Positions 1 to 5,147 of a DNA stretch of 12,010 nt are shown here, piece by piece (positions within the stretch are counted from its first letter, which is position 1; the number at the start of each line of letters is the position of its first letter). This DNA is from DATBLE01 sp038248655 (GTDB lineage: Bacteria > Actinomycetota > Thermoleophilia > Gaiellales > Gaiellaceae), in assembly GCA_038248655.1 (NCBI GenBank), contig JBBRXG010000094.1:1-12010 (forward strand), given 5' to 3'. The notes under the pieces are model-generated. The model saw nothing but the letters and a program-made list of their open reading frames with translations, made no database searches and was not told where the DNA came from. The position numbers were made by a program, and so were the translations under genes.

Positions 1-90
1 CTCGAGGAAGCATCCTCGCTCCTCGCCTACCGGGGCGAGCGGGAGATGGCGGATCAGGCACTCGCGACGCTGACGGGCGAGGCTCTATGA
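1..90 (+). CDS. 3' end of an unidentified protein (partial, runs off left edge)
   Basis: An open frame enters from the left edge and ends at TGA (88-90), giving 29 residues that finish in TLTGEAL. The tail is alanine- and glutamate-rich and looks helical. It is too short to assign a family. The frame was chosen because its third positions are mostly G/C and it ends 22 nt before the next plausible start. It may be co-transcribed with the ASCH gene that follows. No function is proposed. Confidence 0.5.
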   Translation, partial: LEEASSLLAYRGEREMADQALATLTGEAL

Positions 91-112
91 TTGCCGCGCG
101 CCCGGCAGGCAA

Positions 113-466
113 ATGGACTCCATGTACGCCCTCAACTTCTACTCGCCGATCGTCGAGAGCCAGCTCCGCAGCGGGCGGAAGAGCGCGACGATCAGGCTCG
201 GCGACAAGTCGGGGAAGTACCGCAAGGGGATGATCGTCGCCGTGCTCGCGGGAGCCCGCTTCGGACCGCGGAAGAAGATCTTCGACGCCGTGATCGACAA
301 GGTCGAGGTGAAGGGCCTCGGAGAGCTCTCCCCGAACGAGATCGAGCACGACAACCCGGAGATCAGGCGGGTCGAGGACATGGCCGGGTTCCTGGGGACG
401 CTGTACAACCGCGAGGTGTCCGACTCCGACCTGGTCACGGTGATCCGCTTCTCCGAGATCCGGTAG
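113..466 (+). CDS. ASCH-domain protein (RNA-binding/RNA-modifying fold)
   Basis: A 117-residue protein that is essentially one ASCH domain, a PUA-like beta-barrel. The signature GRKSATIR (residues 21-28) matches the family's G-K-x-T-x-R loop, with K23, T26 and R28 in place. A conserved acidic stretch (LSPNEIE, 72-78) follows, and the protein ends in the typical strand VTVIRFSEI. ASCH proteins are thought to bind RNA or nucleosides. One branch (YqfB) hydrolyses N4-acetylcytidine and another (ZmASCH) is reported as a ribonuclease. Which activity applies here cannot be read from sequence. The start is ATG 113, or ATG 122 three codons on, and neither has a convincing ribosome binding site. A TATGAT at 86-91 could be a -10 box. 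The gene converges on the secreted-protein gene with 31 nt between stops. Confidence 0.85.
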   Translation: MDSMYALNFYSPIVESQLRSGRKSATIRLGDKSGKYRKGMIVAVLAGARFGPRKKIFDAVIDKVEVKGLGELSPNEIEHDNPEIRRVEDMAGFLGTLYNREVSDSDLVTVIRFSEIR

Positions 467-497
467 CCTCGAACGGCGTCGAGCCGGCGTCCGCGGC

Positions 498-1394
498 TCA
501 GGCGGTCTTCGTGAAGTACTCGTACGGTGCCGGCCAGGTGGCTTCCTGCCCCGCCGGAGCGCGAGCTCCGTCGCCGTTGACCCTGTACCCGGTGTCCGTA
601 TAGCCCGGCAGGTTGTCGCATGTCAGGCCGATCCCCTGCGCGTACTTGGCCGGGACGGCGCCGTAGTAGGGAGAGCCGGTGTCGGTGGCGGGGTACTGGT
701 CTGCCTGCACGTCGGCGAACGTGCCGATAGTTCCGTCTGCGCGCAGGATCGGCGCAGCCGTGCAGATCGCGATCCGCGCCGGCTCGGGTCCGACGAACGG
801 CTCCGGTTCAGACGCCGTCGAGCTCTTGACCTGCCGCTTCAGCGTGACGCTGATGTTCAGCCGGTAGCCGCCGCCGTCGTCTTGCGGGGGCAGCTGGAAG
901 AGCGTCACGGTCGTTCCCTCTCCGGGTGGGCTGGGGCTGGGCGCCAGACTGGGCACGTCGGCGCTCGAGCCGGTTGCCCGTGCGCACATCGTCCCGTCCT
1001 GTGCCCAGAACCCGATCAGGTCGCGGGACTTGACCTTGATGTTTGCCTTGACAGTGATCTGCGGAGCCGTGAGCGTCCGGGGCGAGGTCGAGCCGACGAT
1101 CTTGTACTCGTCAGGAGTGCCGGTCGGACGGAAGACGACGAGCGCTTCCTGGCCGCCGCTCCCCCCCGCCGCGCTCCATGACGTGATCGTCCAGTTTCCC
1201 TCGGGGACGGTGTAGGAGGGCCCGCCGGAGACCGAGGTCTGGGCGACGATGAAGTCCTCGTCGAGGGTGCAGGACGTGTCCGCGCCGGTCTGCCCGAGCG
1301 TGGTCGTGTCGGCCGCGCCCGCAATTCCGGCAAACACGGCAAGACAGCCGGCTGCTGCCGCCAGGCTCAGTAGACGGGGTGAACGCGAACGCAT
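498..1394 (-). CDS. Secreted protein of unknown function
   Basis: A 298-residue protein whose first 27 residues form a clear Sec signal peptide: RSR-R charges, a hydrophobic stretch through LAAAAGCLAVFAG, and AGA before the predicted cut. The mature part holds four cysteines (in TSCTLD, TMCARA, AICTAA and LTCDN), enough for two disulfides. An N-terminal beta-rich half (YTVPEGNWTITSWSAAGG region) is followed by a proline/serine-rich linker (SLAPSPSPPGEG) and a C-terminal half rich in Tyr, Gly and Pro. This architecture resembles small exported proteins I associate with Thermoleophilia, but I cannot name a Pfam family. The start at 1394 was chosen over a longer open frame because AAAGGAG lies 5 nt upstream and the signal peptide then begins at residue 1. 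It is probably monocistronic. Confidence 0.8.
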   Translation of the reverse strand: MRSRSPRLLSLAAAAGCLAVFAGIAGAADTTTLGQTGADTSCTLDEDFIVAQTSVSGGPSYTVPEGNWTITSWSAAGGSGGQEALVVFRPTGTPDEYKIVGSTSPRTLTAPQITVKANIKVKSRDLIGFWAQDGTMCARATGSSADVPSLAPSPSPPGEGTTVTLFQLPPQDDGGGYRLNISVTLKRQVKSSTASEPEPFVGPEPARIAICTAAPILRADGTIGTFADVQADQYPATDTGSPYYGAVPAKYAQGIGLTCDNLPGYTDTGYRVNGDGARAPAGQEATWPAPYEYFTKTA

Positions 1395-1399
1395 CGAGG

Positions 1400-1406
1400 C
1401 TCCTTT
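1400..1406 (-). promoter_or_regulatory. Shine-Dalgarno of the secreted-protein gene
   Basis: On the minus strand AAAGGAG is followed by CCTCG and then ATG at 1394. It is a near-perfect anti-16S match at ideal spacing, and it decides this start against the in-frame upstream codons. Most other first genes in the window lack any such site. Confidence 0.8.
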
Positions 1407-1546
1407 AGGCGGTGTGTCCGGGGCACGAATGACCACGGGGTGAAGACGAGAACGATGGTAGGTACATCGGCAGACGACACCGGACCTTGAGTCGCGTGGG
1501 CGCCGGGGCCGCCGCGCTCCCCCGTCCGGCGTTGACATGGCGGGCT

Positions 1547-1576
1547 CGTCACGCTCATCCGGTTCTCCGAGATCCG
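1547..1576 (+). repeat. Degenerate second copy of the ASCH gene 3' end
   Basis: Positions 1547-1576 match 433-462, inside the 3' end of the ASCH gene, at 26 of 30 bases. This includes an exact 14-mer, TTCTCCGAGATCCG (449-462 and 1563-1576). In the matching frame, starting one codon base earlier, the copy reads LVTLIRFSEIR against LVTVIRFSEIR. Three codons differ, two of them synonymous. That is the pattern expected of a related coding sequence rather than chance. A stop (1533-1535) sits just upstream, so no intact ASCH gene remains. The two copies flank the secreted-protein gene. Confidence 0.6.
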
Positions 1577-1596
1577 TTCGCAGCAGGCCCGTCCGC

Positions 1597-1602
1597 TACC
1601 TT
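1597..1602 (+). promoter_or_regulatory. Putative -10 box (TACCTT), leaderless start
   Basis: TACCTT ends 6 nt before ATG 1609, the -10 to +1 distance, and there is no Shine-Dalgarno. This repeats the arrangement seen before several other genes here. No convincing -35 box is visible at 17-18 nt spacing. Confidence 0.4.
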
Positions 1603-1608
1603 CGCGCT

Positions 1609-1770
1609 ATGCAGAAACGCACGCGGATGGGCGACCCGGGGTTCTTCGTCGACCGCCGAGCGGAGCTGCGCGACAGGTACAGACGCACGACGCCTGCCGA
1701 GCGGGTGTGCGAGACGATCGCCCTGAGCAGCTTTGCGACACGCCTCGCCGTACTCGGGCGCCGGCGGTGA
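1609..1770 (+). CDS. Small helical protein coupled to the nucleotidyltransferase
   Basis: A 53-residue basic protein, predicted to be mainly helical, with the core RRAELRDRYRR-TTPAERV-CETIALSSFATRLAVLG. G/C makes up about 87% of third positions, consistent with real coding. Its TGA (1768-1770) overlaps the GTG start (1767-1769) of the nucleotidyltransferase in a GTGA junction, which implies translational coupling and a shared role. From memory, short proteins with a (S/T)PAER motif followed by a helix often precede this nucleotidyltransferase type, but I cannot verify that here. ATG 1609 was preferred over the in-frame ATG 1537 because a -10-like TACCTT sits 6 nt upstream and the extra residues look non-conserved. 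ATG 1627 is a shorter alternative. It could be the partner of a toxin-antitoxin-like pair, which is inference. Confidence 0.65.
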   Translation: MQKRTRMGDPGFFVDRRAELRDRYRRTTPAERVCETIALSSFATRLAVLGRRR

Positions 1771-2294
1771 GCGGCTCTTGGGAGGAGCCGGGTGTCGTTT
1801 GCCCCGACCAGGAGCTCGACGCCGAGACGCTTCTGCGAACGCTCGTCGAGGGTCGGGTCGATTTCATCGTGATCGGAGGCCTCGCCGTCGCCTTCCACGG
1901 CTACGCACGCGCGACCAAGGACGTCGACATCGTCCCCGACCCCGACGGCGCGAATCGAGAACGGCTCTATGAGACATTGCGCTCGCTCGATGCAGAACCG
2001 ATCGAGGTTGGCGATTTCCGGCCCGACGAGTTGCCAGTGCGATTCGGCCCGGAGGCGCTCGCGGCCGGCGGGAACTGGGCGCTACGCACGCGCTCGGGGC
2101 GAGTCGACGTGCTGCAGTGGGTCGCCGGCATCGAGGGGTTCGACCAGCTGAGGGCCCGGGCGGTGGAAGCGACCGTCCCGAACGTGGGCCCCTTGCTGTT
2201 CGCCGGCTACGATGACCTCATCGCGATGAAGCGCGCGGCCGATCGCGGGGTCGACCGTCAGGACGTCGAGGCGCTCGAAGGGAGCCGCGGCTAG
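1767..2294 (+). CDS. MNT-type nucleotidyltransferase (DUF6036/AbiEii-like)
   Basis: A 175-residue protein with the polymerase-beta-type nucleotidyltransferase core. VIGGLAVAFHGYARAT (residues 35-50) carries the glycine pair and helix. KDVDIV supplies the metal-binding D52 and D54, and a third carboxylate, D114, lies in GRVDVLQW. The C-terminal DDLIAMKRAADRGVDRQDVEAL is the characteristic tail of small nucleotidyltransferases related to DUF6036/AbiEii. Relatives transfer nucleotides to proteins or tRNA and often act as one half of toxin-antitoxin or defence modules; the target here is unknown. No HEPN partner is present, and the partner would be the 53-residue protein whose stop overlaps this start. 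GTG 1767 was chosen for that overlap. GTG 1707 would add 20 unlikely residues. The stop is shared as CTAG with the opposite-strand microprotein. Confidence 0.85.
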   Translation: MSGSWEEPGVVCPDQELDAETLLRTLVEGRVDFIVIGGLAVAFHGYARATKDVDIVPDPDGANRERLYETLRSLDAEPIEVGDFRPDELPVRFGPEALAAGGNWALRTRSGRVDVLQWVAGIEGFDQLRARAVEATVPNVGPLLFAGYDDLIAMKRAADRGVDRQDVEALEGSRG

Positions 2295-2392
2295 CGGCGG
2301 CCCCCGATCCGCCTAGCCGCCTTCTGTGCTGCGGTGAGCTCCTCCGCAATCTTGTGAGTCGGCCTCAACCACGCGCCCAGCTTCCTGAACAT
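2291..2392 (-). CDS. Basic 33-residue microprotein downstream of the zinc-ribbon gene
   Basis: A short minus-strand reading frame starts at ATG 2392, sharing one base with the zinc-ribbon stop (TGATG), and ends at TAG 2293-2291. The product begins MFRKLGAWLRPTHKIAEEL and has nine Lys/Arg against two Glu. It resembles an amphipathic basic helix with a Trp near the N-terminus. G/C at third positions is about 84%, as in neighbouring genes. The overlapping start and lack of a gap suggest translational coupling. It matches no family I recognise. It could bind nucleic acid or membrane, or simply be an unselected short frame, so confidence is limited. Confidence 0.45.
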   Translation of the reverse strand: MFRKLGAWLRPTHKIAEELTAAQKAARRIGGRR

Positions 2393-2667
2393 CACCGCTC
2401 CTTCCTGATCGGCACGCCGAACTGCTCGTTCGGCCGCAGCTCGCCGCCGCATGCCTCGCACTCGACCGCAAACGCCGACGAGAAGCGGGCATCGCAGGCC
2501 GGACAGCGGGAGCGCAGCTCACCCGCACACTGGGGACAGACCGCAGGAAGCTCCGCTTCCCAGTCCTCGAAGTAGCGCTGGACGAACCCGCAGCCGAGGC
2601 AGACGGCGACCCAGTCGCCGAGCACCTTGCGCCGCTCCTCGCGCAGCCAGTCTGCAGCCTTGCCCAT
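2392..2667 (-). CDS. Small protein with four CxxC knuckles (double zinc ribbon)
   Basis: A 91-residue protein with four CxxC pairs: C23/C26, C44/C47, C55/C58 and C70/C73. This is the pattern for two zinc-ribbon sites. The N-terminal 20 residues (WLREERRKVLGDW) look helical and charged, and the tail is basic. Zinc ribbons of this size usually bind nucleic acid or act as protein adaptors. No catalytic motif is visible, so no specific role is proposed. ATG 2667 is preceded by TAGAGT and 6 nt, suggesting a leaderless transcript fired divergently from the second ASCH gene. A 33-residue frame overlaps its stop. Confidence 0.75.
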   Translation of the reverse strand: MGKAADWLREERRKVLGDWVAVCLGCGFVQRYFEDWEAELPAVCPQCAGELRSRCPACDARFSSAFAVECEACGGELRPNEQFGVPIRKER

Positions 2668-2673
2668 GTCCGA

Positions 2674-2693
2674 ACTCTAGACCCGGTTACAGT
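2674..2693. promoter_or_regulatory. Divergent promoter: two -10 boxes for the zinc-ribbon and ASCH genes
   Basis: Two -10-like hexamers lie in a 33-nt intergenic space. On the minus strand TAGAGT (2679-2674) ends 6 nt before ATG 2667. On the plus strand TACAGT (2688-2693) ends 7 nt before ATG 2701. Both starts lack a Shine-Dalgarno. The -35 regions would reach into the opposite gene, and no good TTGACA match is seen. The arrangement implies leaderless, divergently transcribed and possibly competing promoters. Confidence 0.5.
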
Positions 2694-2700
2694 CGCGCCG

Positions 2701-3090
2701 ATGAACTCGCACCTTCCGCCGATGGAGCTCGGCTATGCGCGGACGCCGCTCCGCCGGCGGCTGGTCGAGGCCGTGCTGCAGGGTGAGAAGACCGCGACCG
2801 CCGGCCTCGCGGCGGACCACGCGCCGCACACGGACGACCCGGTGCCGCGACCGGGCGACCGCTGGCTGCTGCTCGGCTTCGACGACGAGCCGGTCGCCGT
2901 CGTCGAGGCGACGGAGGTGCGAGTCGTCCGCGCTGCCGAGGTCGACCTCGACTTCGCACGCGACGAGGGCGAGGGGTTCGAGTCCGTCGCCGACTGGCGC
3001 CGCGCGCACGAGCGGTTCTGGTCGGACCGGCCGATCACCGACGACGCCCTCGTCGTCGCGGAGCGGTTCCGGCTCATCGAGCGCTTGTGA
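2701..3090 (+). CDS. ASCH-domain protein, second and divergent type
   Basis: A 129-residue single-domain ASCH protein. GEKTATAGL (residues 28-36) carries the family's K-T-x-T loop. The middle strand block RWLLLGFDDEPVAVVEATEV is followed by FARDEGEGFESVADWRRAHERFW, a hallmark of the larger ASCH subgroup, and the protein closes with ALVVAERFRLI. The putative active residues are K30, T33 and the DEGEG acids; nucleoside deacylation or RNA cleavage is known for relatives. It differs clearly from the ASCH protein at 113-466, so this is not a recent duplicate. ATG 2701 has a -10-like TACAGT 7 nt upstream. The dehydrogenase operon begins 28 nt after its stop with its own promoter-like element. Confidence 0.85.
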   Translation: MNSHLPPMELGYARTPLRRRLVEAVLQGEKTATAGLAADHAPHTDDPVPRPGDRWLLLGFDDEPVAVVEATEVRVVRAAEVDLDFARDEGEGFESVADWRRAHERFWSDRPITDDALVVAERFRLIERL

Positions 3091-3095
3091 TCGTC

Positions 3096-3118
3096 CGGGC
3101 GGATAGAGTTTCCGCCCG
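3096..3118 (+). promoter_or_regulatory. Perfect dyad around the -10 box of the E1-alpha gene (candidate operator)
   Basis: CGGGCGGA (3096-3103), seven bases TAGAGTT, and TCCGCCCG (3111-3118) form a perfect 8-bp inverted repeat that abuts ATG 3119. The -10-like TAGAGT (3104-3109) occupies the centre. If transcription starts at or just before the ATG, the dyad is mostly absent from the RNA, so a DNA-binding repressor site is more likely than an RNA hairpin. An mRNA hairpin from an upstream promoter is the alternative. Confidence 0.5.
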
Positions 3119-4165
3119 ATGGCGATCGCGCGTGAAGCCGAGCCGGTCGAGTCGCTGAGCGAGGTGCGTGAAGCGGGGCTCGATCGCGAGGATCTGCTCA
3201 CCGTCTATCGGAACATGCTGGTCACGCGCGGGGTCGAGGAGCGCGGCCACATCCTCTACAAGCAGGGCAAGATCCCCGGCTCCTTCTACACGGGCCGCGG
3301 GAACGAGGGCGCCGCGGTCGGGATCGCGACGGCGATGGGGCCGGACGACGTCGGCACGCCCCTCCACCGCGACCTGGGAGTCCACATCACCCGCGGGCTG
3401 GAGCCGTGGAGGATCTTCGCGCAGTACATGGGGCGGCAGGACGGGCCGACGCGCGGCCGGGACGGGAACGTCCACATGGCCGACTCGCGGCTGGGGCTGA
3501 TCGCGATGGTCAGCCACCTGCCGGCGATGCTGCCGGTGGCCGTCGGCGCTGCGCTCGCCTTCCGGATCCGCGAGGAGGCGCGGGTCGCCGTCGCCTGGTT
3601 CGGGGAGGGCGCCAGCGCGCGCGGAGACACCCACGAGGGAATGAACTTCGCCGGCGTGCGCCGGCTCCCGGTCGTGTTCGTCTGCGACAACAACCAGTGG
3701 GCGTACTCGACCCCGTCGCACCTCGAGTACGCGACCGAGCACGTCGCCGACCGCGCACAGGCCTACGGCTTCGACGGCGTCGTCGTCGACGGAACCGACG
3801 TGCTCGCCGTCTACCGCGAGGCGAAGCGCGCGATCGAGAAGGCACGCGCCGGAGACGGACCGACGCTGATCGAGTGCCTGACCCTGCGGATGGAGGGCCA
3901 TGCGGTCCACGACGATGCGTTCTACGTCCCCAAGGACCTGTTCGAGGAGTGGGCCAGGAACGATCCGATCGAGCACTTCCGCACCTGGCTCGAGGAGCAT
4001 GCAGAGCTGAGCAACGCGGACGAGGACGAGATCGCCGTCGAGATCAAGAAGCTTCTGGGCGACGCGATCAAGCGCGCCGAGGAATCACCGCTGCCCGATC
4101 CCTCCTCCGTCGCCGAGCACGTCTACGCCGCGCCCGAGGACCTCGACACCCCCCATCACAAGTGA
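3119..4165 (+). CDS. pdhA: 2-oxoacid dehydrogenase E1 component, alpha subunit (pyruvate/branched-chain/acetoin type)
   Basis: A 348-residue thiamine-diphosphate enzyme subunit that decarboxylates a 2-oxoacid and, with the beta subunit, passes the acyl group to E2 lipoamide. The ThDP/Mg motif is GEGASARGDTHEGMNFAGV (from 162) ending in DNN (190-192), the usual spacing for the GDG...NN motif. HRDLGVH (83-89), SHLP (132-135) and R257/H261 in RMEGHAVHDD are also as in the family. Glu replaces the usual Asp of GDG, a form common in branched-chain and acetoin-type E1s, so pyruvate as substrate is not certain. It is first in an operon with the beta subunit (4-nt gap) and E2. No Shine-Dalgarno is seen; a dyad with a -10 box abuts the ATG. 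Confidence 0.9.
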   Translation: MAIAREAEPVESLSEVREAGLDREDLLTVYRNMLVTRGVEERGHILYKQGKIPGSFYTGRGNEGAAVGIATAMGPDDVGTPLHRDLGVHITRGLEPWRIFAQYMGRQDGPTRGRDGNVHMADSRLGLIAMVSHLPAMLPVAVGAALAFRIREEARVAVAWFGEGASARGDTHEGMNFAGVRRLPVVFVCDNNQWAYSTPSHLEYATEHVADRAQAYGFDGVVVDGTDVLAVYREAKRAIEKARAGDGPTLIECLTLRMEGHAVHDDAFYVPKDLFEEWARNDPIEHFRTWLEEHAELSNADEDEIAVEIKKLLGDAIKRAEESPLPDPSSVAEHVYAAPEDLDTPHHK

Positions 4166-4169
4166 GCGC

Positions 4170-5144
4170 ATGGCCGAGCTGACCTACCTGCAGGCGATCT
4201 CCGACGGGCTCCGTCTCGAGATGCGCCGTGACAAGCGCGTCTTCGTGATCGGGGAGGACGTCGGCGTCTACGGCGGCGCGTTCAAGGTCACGCTCGGCTT
4301 CCAGGAGGAGTTCGGCCCGTGGCGCGTGATCGACGCGCCGCTCGCCGAGACGGCGATCGTCGGCAGCTGCACGGGCGCGGCGCTGATGGGGATGCGGCCG
4401 GTCGCCGAGATGCAGTTCGCCGACTTCATCTCCTGCGCCTGGGACCAGCTCGTCACGGTCGCGGCCAAGCAGTTCTACCGGGCGGGGACGCCGGTCCCGA
4501 TCGTCGTCCGGCTTCCCTCCGGGGGCGGCTTCTCGGGCGGGCCGTTCCACTCCCAGAATCCGGAGAGCTCCTTCGCGCACATCCCCGGGCTGAAGTGCGT
4601 GTGCCCGTCCACCCCCGAGGACGCCAAGGGCCTGCTCGCAAGCGCGATCGAGGATCCCAACCCGGTGCTCTACTTCGAGCACAAGCATCTCTACCGGCGC
4701 CTGAAGGCGGACGTACCGGAGGAGAGGTACACGATTCCGATCGGCAAGGCGCGCACCCATCGCGAGGGCGAGGACCTCAGCGTGATCACCTGGGGAGCGA
4801 TGGTGCACACGGCCGGCGAGGCCGCACGGCAGCTGGCGGAGGAGGACGTCTCGGTCGAGGTCGTCGATCTCCGCAGCGTGATGCCCTGGGACAAGCAGGC
4901 GGTGCTGGCGAGCGTCGCCAAGACGTCCAAGGTGCTGGTTCTCCACGAGGACACGCGTACCGGCGGCTTCGGCGCCGAGATCGCTGCGACGGTCGCCGAG
5001 GAGGCGTTCGAATCGCTCGACGCGCCGGTGAAACGGATCGCCGCGCCGGACGCACCCGTCCCCTTCTCGCCTCCGCTCGAGAAGGCATACATCCCGCAGG
5101 TCGAGACCGTGATCGCGGGGCTCCGCGAGCTCGCCGCCTACTGA
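4170..5144 (+). CDS. pdhB: 2-oxoacid dehydrogenase E1 component, beta subunit
   Basis: A 324-residue protein of full family length, the partner that completes the E1 active site with the alpha subunit. Recognisable blocks are VIGEDVGVYGGAFKVT (26-41), IDAPLAETAIVG (54-65, with E60 the ThDP-activating glutamate), MQFADF (81-86), GPFHSQNPE (124-132, with H127) and the C-terminal transketolase domain (VVDLRSVMPWD; VLVLHEDTRTGGFGAEI). Four bases separate it from the alpha-subunit stop, and three from the E2 start, so the three genes are almost certainly one transcript with coupled translation. The ribosome binding site is weak (GAG a few bases before ATG), consistent with coupling. Confidence 0.92.
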   Translation: MAELTYLQAISDGLRLEMRRDKRVFVIGEDVGVYGGAFKVTLGFQEEFGPWRVIDAPLAETAIVGSCTGAALMGMRPVAEMQFADFISCAWDQLVTVAAKQFYRAGTPVPIVVRLPSGGGFSGGPFHSQNPESSFAHIPGLKCVCPSTPEDAKGLLASAIEDPNPVLYFEHKHLYRRLKADVPEERYTIPIGKARTHREGEDLSVITWGAMVHTAGEAARQLAEEDVSVEVVDLRSVMPWDKQAVLASVAKTSKVLVLHEDTRTGGFGAEIAATVAEEAFESLDAPVKRIAAPDAPVPFSPPLEKAYIPQVETVIAGLRELAAY

Positions 5145-5147
5145 CGG

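Noticed and set aside
1532..1537. TTGACA as a -35 box
   Set aside because: It matches consensus, but no -10-like hexamer lies 16-18 nt downstream; the TACCTT at 1597 is 59 nt away.
1781..1787. GGAGGAG as the ribosome binding site for a later nucleotidyltransferase start
   Set aside because: No in-frame ATG, GTG or TTG lies 5-10 nt after it. The GTG at 1792 is in a different frame.
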